Made by a program: the position numbers and the translations under genes. A DNA stretch of 64,000 nucleotides from Adineta ricciae (Eukaryota > Rotifera > Eurotatoria > Adinetida > Adinetidae). Below, in pieces: positions 1 through 9,438 of the stretch. The stretch's first letter is position 1, and every line of letters begins with the position of its first letter. The notes beneath the pieces are model-generated. The model did not search any database. It was not told the origin of the DNA and saw only the letters and a program-made list of their open reading frames with translations. The DNA lies in the NCBI GenBank assembly GCA_905250025.1, contig CAJNOJ010000234.1:1-64000 (forward strand), written 5' to 3'.

Positions 1-44
1 GGCCAGAAGGTATCGTCGATGCAGCACCGAAAGATCTAAATTAA
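1..44 (+). CDS. RAD51: 3' end of a second RAD51 copy (partial, cut by window edge)
   Basis: The first 44 bases read [13 protein letters not shown]-stop on the plus strand. This is the same C-terminus that ends the complete RAD51 gene on the minus strand at 848-889. The nucleotide match is almost perfect; the only difference I see in the coding part is a synonymous change at base 2 (glycine codon GGG against GGA). The rest of this copy lies left of the window, so I cannot say whether it is intact. The two copies face each other tail to tail. Whether this is an allele, an ohnologue or an assembly fold-back cannot be decided from here. Confidence 0.8.
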   Translation, partial: PEGIVDAAPKDLN

Positions 45-87
45 TTCTAGCTTATCTTATTTGCTTTATCTATTTGTGTTCAAATGA
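1..87. repeat. left arm of inverted repeat (RAD51 C-terminus plus 3' UTR)
   Basis: This stretch pairs with the reverse complement of about 805-891. Identity is nearly complete from base 1 to 59. It then decays through a one-base indel and several substitutions in the 3' UTR, and is lost after about base 87. The repeat probably continues to the left, outside the window. Confidence 0.85.
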
Positions 88-804
88 AACGAACATTTCC
101 TTTCGTTGATGATCGTTTGCATCCGATTTCTTACTTGTACTACAATTTAAAACGTCGTTCTCTGTCTCATTCTCCTCCTCCACCTCTTACGATCTCTTCT
201 CTCCCACTCATATACATGTATGCATACATATTCTATTCATCACAATCACCTATTCGTTATACATATACATATATATACATATAGAAGATCAATAATCATA
301 GCGCAAGTAAAAATGAGATGGAATTACAGCTATTGTTCTAACATTATATATATATGTATGTAAGGCCTATTCTTATGCAAGCCACCTCCTCATTGTCGCA
401 CCTTTTTTAAGTTATATTATACAATGATGACGGAGGAGTCTGACGCAGCCTAGCCGATAATCGCCATGTTTGTTTTATAATGGGCATAGCCACTGTTTCT
501 CCATTTACATCTACACCCACCTACGGTGTAAACTGTCAGTATGTCTTCAGACATAAAGAATTCGCTTTTTTTCCTCCCTTTGTATAACACCTCATTTGTT
601 CCATTTATTCATTCAATCTGTCTGTCTGATATGTCAATCACTTCAATGAGAAAAAAAAACTCTTTTTTTTTCGTATGTCATCATTCCTATCGTAAATGTG
701 TGTATATTTCAGTAAACACAAAGTAAAACAAGAGAAGGATAAATAAAAGGTGACACAATGATAGAATTATCTCTATATACAAATAATGAACACCATATCT
801 GTAC
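88..804. other. spacer between the inverted RAD51 ends
   Basis: About 720 bases separate the two RAD51 3' ends. I see no convincing gene. The open frames at 84-284 and 541-726 are low-complexity and T- or C-rich. The stretch has TA-rich runs near 250-290 and 345-360 and a short homopolymer-rich section near 650-680. It presumably contains the 3' UTRs of both RAD51 copies. It is not itself palindromic. Confidence 0.6.
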
Positions 805-891
805 ATTTAAAACAAAAATAGATAAAGCAAAATAAGATAAGCTAGAATTAATTTAGATCTTTCGGTGCTGCATCGACGATACCTTCTGGTC
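805..891. repeat. right arm of inverted repeat (3' UTR and end of RAD51)
   Basis: This is the reverse complement of bases 1-87, covering the last 14 codons of the minus-strand RAD51 and roughly 40 bases of 3' UTR. Homology fades away from the stop codon, which marks the edge of the inverted duplication or of its gene conversion. Confidence 0.85.
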
Positions 892-2258
892 CGATAGCAA
901 AAACTGCATCTGTTTCAGGCAAACATGGACTATCGGCAACATGACATATACGAGAATCACCTTTGCCTTTCTTCAAATAGAGTCTACAATGAATGTGTCG
1001 AAAGATGAAAAGTGAAATTAAGTCAATAAGAACTTCTTTTACCGTGTTGTTGACGCATGAGCCATAATATTGCCACCAATGGGTTTCTTTTGATCACCAT
1101 ACATTGCTTGACCATCGACTTGAGCAACAACTTGATTAGTAAGAATAACAGCAACGCCGAACTAATCAGAATTGTTATGAGAAATTCAATTGATGATTGT
1201 AAAAACAAGATATTTGAGAAAAAACAAACCTCATCAGTTATACGTAATAACATACGCATAAACTTGGCTAATTGCATTTGTCGATTTGCTAATTCTCCAC
1301 GACCGGAATAATCCGTTCGAAAAAGTGATGTGGCACTATCGACAATTAACACAGCATATCTGAAAAATCAGACGAAATGAGTTTGGATATCAATCCGATG
1401 AATTATATTTTTCTCTTACCTTGATTCACACATCATAGCTGTAGCCATATACAATAATTGAATTTGGTGATCTGTGTTATAGGCACGAGCGTACGCAATG
1501 TTATCAAGAACATCTTGACCAGAAAGACCATATCGTTCAGCAATGGCTAATAACCGTTCAGGTCGAAAAGTTCCTTCGGTATCAATATAGATTGCTTTGC
1601 CTTCGCCACCACCCATATCGATAGGTAACTAAACACACAGAGAGAGAGAGTTCGATTGATATACGTCCCAAAGTCAAGTGTAGAACTATTTACTTGGCAA
1701 GTCACAGCAACTTGATGGCATAGTTGACTTTTGCCACAACGATATTCACCATACAATTCAGTGATTGAACCCGTTTCAAAACCACCTTGTAATTGTTTGT
1801 CGAGTTCTTTTGATCCGGTTGTTAATTGAATGATTTCTGATCGTTTCTGATGATATTCAGTAGCTGTTGTAAAGCCCATTGGTATTAATTTTGCTGCTTC
1901 AGCCTGAGAATATCACAATACTGAGTTTTTTCTTTCATATGAATAGAAAACTTACAGCTAATTTATCAGCCTTGGCATCACTGATACCTTTAACAGCTAG
2001 TAAACTTTTCCGTGGTGCGAACGCAATTGATTCGACTGTACAAAATCCAGCTTCCTGCAATTTTTTCAAATCAGCGTTACCAATGCCGCACGATTTATCT
2101 AATTTATTGATTGGTGTTGGCCCGCCAACGTCAGCATCAATAGACATGGTATCGTTCATTTGAACAGTAGATCCAACCGTCGTTGATGGTTGTGCTGACA
2201 CCGTTGTTTCTTTTTCTTTTTCATTTATCGAATCTCGTGTTTTAGTTTTTGCTGGCAT
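848..2258 (-). CDS. RAD51: RAD51 recombinase
   Basis: RAD51 forms the nuclear strand-exchange filament of homologous recombination. Six exons (2258-1956, 1903-1694, 1628-1420, 1359-1230, 1161-1043, 983-848) total 1107 bases, giving 368 residues; human RAD51 has 339. The N-terminal helix-hairpin-helix region ([20 protein letters not shown]) is followed by Walker A GEYRCGKS, the core around [20 protein letters not shown], Walker B ([18 protein letters not shown]) and the L2 region through [16 protein letters not shown]. Compared with the usual animal sequence, the Walker A loop has Cys where Thr is typical, and L2 ([13 protein letters not shown]) is one residue shorter. The start is the first ATG that gives a normal N-terminus; the longer reading frame upstream has no support. 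The 3' end is duplicated in inverted orientation at the window edge. Confidence 0.96.
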
Positions 2259-3082
2259 TATCACAAGGCAAGGAAATTCTGAATGTTCTGATCGTAGGCT
2301 GAATGACGACGAACTTATATATCCGAGACTCGATGCACTCAAACAATGACCAACGGTCGATCTTCAGACAATGAGTAATGCATTTCAACATCGTCCTTTG
2401 TCTTTTGTTCATTTTCGACTCAAAAAAAAGACCAATGTATTCATCAACGCATCTCTTCGTTTAATTTTTGTAGATTTCATATTGTATAACATAGAAAAAA
2501 GAAATTCTTCTCTTGATATCGTTTTTGTAAACGGTAGATGTCATAGCTTTCTTCACAATACATTTCTGATTCGTTCAATCAATCCAACATTTACCGTTTG
2601 TAAAAGACTTCTAACATGAATTCAGAAGAATTTTATCGTTTAGCAACAAAATGACAGTTGTTGCCGAGCGTGTTTCGAGTATCATCCCGAAAATATTTCA
2701 AATTCTTTCTTCATTTAGATAGTCGTATAGCATCCTGTGTGTAAGAGCACTTTTCATCAAATAAGATATTATGTTTTATAGACTAATAACGAAAAGATGA
2801 TAACGATTTCCGGCAATACCTTTCGTTTCCGGAAACGGATTTCTTTTCCTTCATTGTCTTTTAATCGACACTTCTTCATCTGAATGGGACTGTCTAACCT
2901 CTTTAGTAAAGGGCAGAGAAGACTCAAAGAGTGTACCATTGCTTCTTTTCATACGTGTGTTCAGACGAGATTAGAATATTAAAACGAGAGACTGATCCCT
3001 CATGCAAGAATTTTTGTTGTGACACAAAACAATGATTTGTTATCCAAATCAGCACGAATATGTAATTCTTTTTTTTTAAGAT
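2259..3082. other. intergenic, divergent promoter region RAD51 / cyclophilin
   Basis: RAD51 (minus) and cyclophilin (plus) are transcribed away from this stretch, so it should hold both promoters. I see no conserved coding sequence; the open frame at 2371-2619 has no recognisable features. A TTTCCGG-rich patch lies near 2810-2840. No clear TATA box was found. Confidence 0.5.
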
Positions 3083-3790
3083 ATGACTTCTCCTCGAGTA
3101 TTTTTCGATGTATATGCTGATAGTACATCTCTTGGTCGAATTGTATTCGAATTGTTTGATAATGAATGTCCGAAAACATGCGAGAATTTTCGAGCTCTAT
3201 GTACAATGGAAAAAGGCTACGGATTCAAGTCGTCTATATTACATCGTGTGATTCGTGGATACTTTTTGCAAGGTAAACAAATGAATGAATCATTAGTGAT
3301 CTACAATTCATTTATTTAGGTGGTGATTTCACATCGTATGTATCGTTTTATTGATTTTGCTTGTAATTTTATATTTGTTTTCATTTCGGCTATGTTAGGT
3401 ACAATGGAACAGGTGTAAGTATTCTAAACCGAAACGAAACGATATTTTCATTCATTCATATAGGGTAAATCCATCTTTGGAAAAAAATTCGATGATGAAA
3501 GTTTTGCTCGAAAATTTACCACCCCTGGTTTATTAGCCATGGCTAATCAAGGTAGACTCATGTTTGTATTTACCTTATTCAAACAATCATCTGGTTTTTC
3601 TTCAGGACCAAATACTAACACATCACAATTCTTCATAACGCTCTTACCATGTCCATGGTTAAACGGTAAAAATGTTATATTTGGTCAAGTCGTGGAAGGC
3701 TTCGATGTGATTAAACAAGTCGAAACATATGGAAGTGATACAGGTATACCGAGCCGACGTATACTCATTCAAGAATGTGGTCAATTATAA
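3083..3790 (+). CDS. cyclophilin-type peptidyl-prolyl isomerase
   Basis: A single-domain, cyclophilin A-like prolyl isomerase of 164 residues with no signal peptide, so probably cytosolic or nuclear. Exons are 3083-3272, 3320-3335, 3399-3414, 3464-3551 and 3606-3790, 495 coding bases in all. Two of them are 16-base microexons encoding the GGDFTS and YNGTG part of the conserved core. Recognisable blocks are [24 protein letters not shown]...[16 protein letters not shown] and [12 protein letters not shown]. Active-site Arg (HRVI), Gln (LQGG) and Trp (PWLNG) are kept. The position matching Phe60 of CypA appears as Tyr and the one matching His126 as Asn, so activity or ligand preference may differ. 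An A-rich 5' UTR precedes the ATG. It could be one of several cyclophilin paralogues; I cannot assign a specific orthologue. Confidence 0.93.
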
Positions 3791-4296
3791 ACATGTGAAC
3801 GAAATTTATGTTTTCTTTCTTCTGTTTTTTTTTTGTGTTGCAGTGAATCTCTCTTATATGCACCGTCCATTTTTAACGTCTTCGTTTCGTTTTTTTTTTC
3901 TTAATTTAAATATTCATTTATATTCTGTTTGCATGCGCATGTTTTTCTAGGAGAATGGGAAAACGAGAAATAACCATTAGAGAATAATCAATCGACTGAT
4001 GAAGTGTAAAATATAACTCATTTTTTACTTAAGAAAAAAAAGGAAATTTTCTACCCATTGAATGTAAGAAAAAAAAGTAGAAGAAGTAATCTTGCAAAAG
4101 AAACATTGCATTTCTATGCTTTTCCTTTTTCAAGACGAGAAAAGACAGAAGAAAAGAAAAAGAAACATTCGCCACATAATCCTTCCTCTTTTTTTTCTCC
4201 TTCGCCATTTCTCGTTCCAACTTGCAATTTTGTGAACAAAACGAGTTACTTAGTTTTTACATTCTCCAGATTCTTCGAAGCACACGACAGTCAAAC
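3791..4296. other. intergenic, cyclophilin 3' UTR and upstream of channel gene
   Basis: T-rich then A-rich low-complexity sequence. Open frames here on both strands are Lys/Ser/Phe-rich products of base composition, and I see no gene. The 3' UTR of the cyclophilin and the promoter of the following channel gene should lie here. Confidence 0.5.
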
Positions 4297-6092
4297 ATGA
4301 TATTATTTAACTGGTTTCTACTGATTTTTTTCACGAATGCATACGCTCAAAGTATAGAATCCTTTGCCACTTTGATTTCTTCACTAATTCTCATTTCTTC
4401 ATTTCATACAGACTGCTCCGATTATTATTCATGTCAATTAGAACTATACGAGCAACTTTTGAGAAAATCTCGCCCATCAATACGTCCAGTTCAACATGAT
4501 TCGCAGAATATGACTGTTCGACTCGGATTTTCGTTGATTCGACTTGTTTCTGTTGTTCGTATCCATTCACTGGAGTAGAAATTTAAACTGTAGAATATCC
4601 TGTTTTAGAACGAAGAAGAGTCAAAATTAACTGTTCGTGCACATCTAAATCAAGTAATTAATCATGCAATAAAACGTTCTATTTGATTGAATTTCTTTCG
4701 CTGTAGACTTGGAATGCGTCGGTACTCGGTTGGAATGCGACGGAATATGCAAATGTTCAACATTTTCGCGTTCCAGCACATTCGATCTGGACGCCAAAGA
4801 TAGAGTTACTCAATCCGTGAGAAAATTGTTTGAGTCTCTTTATTTATACACTTGTTGACTGTTCAGAAGTACAACTATCGATTCGGAAGCCAACCATTTC
4901 GTTAATATTCGATCGAATGGTCTTTGTGAATTATCTTATTCCAGCCTACTCACCATTCCATGTAATTTCGATCTAACAAACTTCCCATTTGATCAGCAAA
5001 CTTGTACATTCAAAGTAAGCTGGTCTCATTTTTGATTCGATTAGTTTCATCATTGATTTTCTCCTCATAGATGGGTTCTTCGCTCTACGATATCAATGAA
5101 GTATCAATTGAAAGAACATTCGATTTTGTTATTGATGAGCCAGGTTTAATGCCCAACGGCTATTATTTTGTTTCGAATACTATTCAACAGCAGACAGTCT
5201 ATTTCGCCGGTTTCGATCGAAGTTACGATCAAATTTCGATTAATTTCGACATTCATCGCCGTTCAACCTATTTTGTTCGACTTGTCAATTGGCCAGGTTC
5301 AATTCTCATGTTGTTAACATTGACAATCTTTTTTCTTCCACCGTCAGCTCCAGAACGAATCCTCTATAGTACGATGAGAAACAAGTTGTTTTCTATTTTC
5401 TTCTCGACTGATCTATTTTCAGGCTCGATCTTACTCGTGTGTCAATTTCTTCTGCTAATTATGTTTGCTTTTTATGTTCCAAAACGACTGGGTACGACAT
5501 GGCCATGGATGGGACGGACGATTTTCTACGATATTTGTTTAACAGGCATGACATTAGTATTTTCGGTCTTAGTTCGCATGCTTTCGGATGAAAAATATTT
5601 TGCATCTGAACGACCATCAATCAAAATACGTAATGTATGTCCAACGAAATCTTTCACCATTGTCGTTTTCTCAAGATCACATTTCGTTGGACTTTTTAGT
5701 TTGTTTTTGGCTTTTTATCCAAACTTGTCGGTTTTCGACGATTGTCATTCACAACACTGATTGCGGGTCGCGAGAGGTATTTTCAGTCATTAGAACTTAA
5801 CTCGAATATCGATTTGCATTCTAGTGAGTATGATATTAATGATTCTGTTATGGAACCTTTAACCTCAGTTGCAAACAACTCCGCAGGCATTACTGCTGAT
5901 TCTCAAAATGTTTCATCGAATGTTCTAAATCGCGATGTTGGTTTGATCAAACAGAAACTGCTTCTTTTTACAACTGAACATAGTATTCATCAAGAATGGA
6001 TACTTCTTGCGCATATCATTAATCGTCTATGTTTTTTAATCTATTTGTTTTTCTTCTCTTTTTCAATTGGACATCACATGTTTTATAAATAA
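4297..6092 (+). CDS. nicotinic acetylcholine receptor-like Cys-loop channel subunit
   Basis: A pentameric ligand-gated ion channel subunit of the plasma membrane. Eight exons (4297-4351, 4412-4551, 4609-4653, 4707-4816, 4867-5014, 5071-5368, 5423-5634, 5700-6092) give 466 residues. An N-terminal signal peptide (ILFNWFLLIFFTNAYA) is followed by the SIWTPKIELLNP motif and a canonical Cys-loop with 13 residues between the cysteines (CNFDLTNFPFDQQTC). TM1 to TM3 and a C-terminal TM4 near 6000-6080 follow, with a long cytoplasmic loop between TM3 and TM4. The PER triplet before TM2 matches the GEK of cation-selective nicotinic subunits, so cation conduction is inferred. The loop C region lacks the adjacent Cys pair of alpha subunits, so this looks like a non-alpha subunit. 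The end of exon 2 is uncertain by 3 bases. AATAAA-like polyadenylation sequence overlaps the stop. Confidence 0.9.
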
Positions 6093-6432
6093 ATAATCGA
6101 AACTTTTCAACGGATTATGATTATCAATTTTCTGATCGTAACGCTTGATTTGTTTGTCGAGTTATTTCATTTGAGTTTCACTTTTCCTCCTTCTTCTCTT
6201 CGTCCCAGTGCGTTTTTTCTTTCTTCGACCTGTTTTGTACACGTGTAGTACAGTCAATTGATTGTAGTTAATGATATGGAAATAAGCATAAAAAGAGTCT
6301 ATATGTGAACGAGCAGGAAACACAATCAACGCACAAAATCGACGACGATCAAGGTGTACTTAGCAGTCTGTTATTTTTAATAAAACCTTCAAATCTTATT
6401 AAAGTATTCTTGTGCTTTAGACTTCGAGAACA
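6093..6432. other. intergenic / 5' leader of EF-hand gene
   Basis: A pyrimidine-rich stretch near 6180-6230 is followed by a possible 5' UTR intron (a GTGTACTT donor near 6353 and a polypyrimidine-poor acceptor ending TTTAG at 6420). No coding gene is seen. Confidence 0.4.
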
Positions 6433-7059
6433 ATGGGTTGTTGTGGGTCAGCGCAAAAGAAACATGTCAAACCAACTCGACCATCGAATTTAGTTCGGTT
6501 AAATAACGATACCAGATCGGATCTTTCAGATGCGATCATTGACGATCTATTAACTAAAACTAAATTTAGTAAACAGGAGATTCTTGACTGGTGGCACGGT
6601 TTCCTAGCGGATTGTCCTACAGGTCTATTAGATAAAAAGAAATTCATTGAAGTTTATCAATATCGCTATCCGAATGGTAAAGCGAAGAACTTTTGCAACC
6701 ATGTGTTTCGTACGTTTAATCCCGATATGAAAACTCATGCCATTGACTTTCAACGTTTCATGTGTGCGATCGATATAACATTAAATGGAAGTACGGACGA
6801 GAAACTCGAATGGGCATTTACAATGTATGATGTCAATGGCGATCAACGTATCTCGAAACATGAAATGTCAAGTGTTGTTCAATCAATGTTTGATTTATTA
6901 GGGAAAGATAAACGAGGAGGCAACAATCCACGTCGACATGTCGATCAAATCTTTTCACGTATTGATGTGAATCAAGATAATTATGTTAGCAAAGAAGAAT
7001 TTCTTCGCGGATGTAAAGCTGATGAACAAATTCGAACAATTTTAGCACCACATTATTAA
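6433..7059 (+). CDS. neuronal calcium sensor-type EF-hand protein
   Basis: An intronless 208-residue protein of the NCS family (frequenin, neurocalcin, KChIP), which bind calcium and membranes and regulate channels or kinases. The N-terminus MGCCGS fits myristoylation at Gly2 with two adjacent cysteines that could be palmitoylated, pointing to membrane attachment. The cryptic first EF-hand keeps the NCS signature DCPTG. EF-hand 2 (near FNPDMKTHAIDFQRF) has lost the acidic ligands and the Glu at position 12. EF-hands 3 (DVNGDQRISKHE) and 4 (DVNQDNYVSKEE) are complete, so two calcium ions are expected. The basic N-terminal extension before the first helix is longer than in NCS-1. An AATAAA at 7206 is a likely polyadenylation signal. 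Confidence 0.9.
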   Translation: MGCCGSAQKKHVKPTRPSNLVRLNNDTRSDLSDAIIDDLLTKTKFSKQEILDWWHGFLADCPTGLLDKKKFIEVYQYRYPNGKAKNFCNHVFRTFNPDMKTHAIDFQRFMCAIDITLNGSTDEKLEWAFTMYDVNGDQRISKHEMSSVVQSMFDLLGKDKRGGNNPRRHVDQIFSRIDVNQDNYVSKEEFLRGCKADEQIRTILAPHY

Positions 7060-8177
7060 AGAAATGTTTGACTATTTGATTGAAATGAGAAGAAGAAAAA
7101 GAAGAAGAAAACTAGTTTCGCTTCTTCTTGTTGATCTTCTTTCGCGAATTTTCACTATATGAAAAAAGACGAGCATTTTGTGTTTTTTTTTCATTGTATC
7201 ATTATGAATAAAGGTTATTAAGTCACGACTTCATCAATCATTCTTTTCTTTTCATATAATATTAATGATTGTTCGAAAAACGCACACTTAGCAATGGTAT
7301 GGGATTGCTCGCGAAGTGATTTATCATCGAACAAAGACTAGCAAATTGAAATCGAAAATTTCCCTGAAGAAATAAACATTCAGTCGATGAAGACGAGTCA
7401 ATCATATTCGCTAGTGTATCAACGATCGAGATAATAAAATTTCGTGAAAAGAAAGACGAACGACAGTTGTCAGAACTTCTAATCCTATAAACTATTTTGA
7501 ATATTTTATTCAATCAGGGCAAAAGAAAGCAATAATACTCAATTTACATTCTTATCGCTCGCGGAACTCGTTCAAATTATGAAGATTTGTTGACAAAGAC
7601 AATCAATTCAAGACTTAACGACATCCTCAGATTCAACCCGAATGTTTTCACTCTTTTTCAATACCACTCATGAATGAGAATACAATCACATATTCTCTTT
7701 TATTTTTCTTTCAATGTTTATTTAGTTTTTAACCTTTCATCGTCTATACACATCATGCCATTTTGCAACACTTCGCGCATTCTACAATCGATTTGGAAAC
7801 TCCAACAAAGTATAACGCATCATTTATTTATTAGTCCTTCGAATCCAACTACTCGTCGAGAAATAGAAGTCATTAGTCAGAAGAGGACAAGTCACCATAT
7901 CATATGTGTCTCAAGACTATTTCCATAGCGCAGTTTTATTAATTGCATGCGTCTAAGCAACACTTAAACACGTCAAAAGTAAGAAAATAACATGGAATCA
8001 CGACTAGATCTAAAGTACATGTAATGCAAATCTCATAATGATCAAAGTACTACTTGAAAAAAGACATCAACATGCAATTAAGATTGTTTGAAAGAAGACA
8101 TTCATCAGACAAACATCATGATGCCATGATTATTTCAAATCTCAAATAAATATTATCTCAATATATACTCGTCGAAC
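7060..8177. other. intergenic, no gene recognised
   Basis: About 1.1 kb between the EF-hand gene and the first GPCR. The start is 3' UTR with an AATAAA near 7206. The two open frames of about 84 codons (7262-7513 minus, 7674-7928 plus) have no domain, signal or codon pattern that I trust. The last 200 bases should include the GPCR promoter. Confidence 0.5.
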
Positions 8178-9110
8178 ATGTTTGGTAACAAAACAATCGA
8201 TGCAGAGATGATCGTGGCTTATTATTCACTCAGTGTGACTATACTTGGCACATTATTCAACAGTTTAACATTTATTGTTCTTTGTCGATCGACTTTTCGA
8301 AACAGTCGAGCAAGACCAACGTTTCACTATATGCGAGCGATAGCTGTATTTGATATCTTGATGCTTTATGGATGGAATCTTGATCATTACCTTGGGCCAA
8401 TACATGGCTTTACTATTCAAACGCTTTCTATACCTTTGTGTCGATTTTTATCATTTTTTAATTACTTCATCTGTCAATCATCCGCTTGGCTTCGTGTTTT
8501 TGTTTGTGTTGATCGATATTTGATATTAACTCGGCTACATCGAACATGGTTCAGCGATTCGAAACATGTCCTAATTGTTATCACTTGTATCATTACCTTT
8601 TCCTTCGGTTTAAATTCGCTTTTCTTCGTTTTCGGATGCTCAAGAGAGAGAAAACGCGTTTCTGCTGAATCCTGGGCATTTCCAATCTATCCTCTATGGG
8701 ATTATATCAATTTAACTGTTTATAATTGTATACCCTTGTTATTAATGACAATATTCAACACACGCGTGATTTCTCATCTAATTCGTCTTCGTCGTCAAAG
8801 TACAATTCAAAATTCTCAAATTCAACATTTATCTATGTCAATAACATTAGTAATCACCACATTTCTATTTTTAATGATGACTATACCTGGAACAGTTGCA
8901 TTTGCGTTCTTTTCCTACAGAACGAGTATCATCTTAAGACGATTCTTGGATGGAATTTTATACACGTACCATATCTTATCTTTTCCATTGTATATGATCA
9001 CATTTGATGAGTTTCGACAAGAATTTATTCTGATGATTACATGCGAAAGAGTAAAAACAAAAGCAATAACATTCAGTATCGCACAACCATATTTAATGAG
9101 TCATGTTTAG
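8178..9110 (+). CDS. rhodopsin-like 7TM receptor, orphan (paralogue A)
   Basis: An intronless 310-residue protein with seven hydrophobic segments, a short N-terminus with an NKT glycosylation site and a short C-tail. The TM3 end carries a canonical DRY motif (VDRYL). Long stretches match the receptor at 12030-12980, for example MRAIA-FDILMLYGWNLDH in TM2, SAWLRV in TM3, PLWDYINL before TM5 and YTYHILSFP in TM7. The layout resembles peptide-type class A receptors that have expanded in some invertebrates, but no ligand can be inferred. The NPxxY motif of TM7 is absent; the region reads FPLYMIT. Being intronless while neighbours have many introns suggests spread by retroposition or an old single-exon family. 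Confidence 0.88.
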   Translation: MFGNKTIDAEMIVAYYSLSVTILGTLFNSLTFIVLCRSTFRNSRARPTFHYMRAIAVFDILMLYGWNLDHYLGPIHGFTIQTLSIPLCRFLSFFNYFICQSSAWLRVFVCVDRYLILTRLHRTWFSDSKHVLIVITCIITFSFGLNSLFFVFGCSRERKRVSAESWAFPIYPLWDYINLTVYNCIPLLLMTIFNTRVISHLIRLRRQSTIQNSQIQHLSMSITLVITTFLFLMMTIPGTVAFAFFSYRTSIILRRFLDGILYTYHILSFPLYMITFDEFRQEFILMITCERVKTKAITFSIAQPYLMSHV

Positions 9111-9438
9111 TATTCGACAGATACTTCTCAAGTTGTCTGTATGTGTCTACGCTCAACTATGTCCAGTGATGTAGTGTTCACAAGTTTAAAATAATAAATG
9201 TCATCTCGACAGTTTATATTAAGAATCAAATTTTACATTAATCTTCAGAGCATTGATTTGCATAGAAGCAGACGTTAGATACTGATCTCGAAGTACGTTC
9301 TAAATGTATACTCAATGATACTCGCGTTACTTTGCTTGATGTTGATATTATACAGTGGTATATCTAGTTCAATCAACCGTAACATGTATTGTTCGTTTTT
9401 ACTTACCAATAGAGTATTTTGACAATATTTGTTTCATC
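9111..9438. other. intergenic GPCR A / phosphotransferase
   Basis: No gene seen. It contains AATAAA near 9192 and TA-rich sequence. The frame open from 9355 into the next gene lacks an ATG before 9439. Confidence 0.5.
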
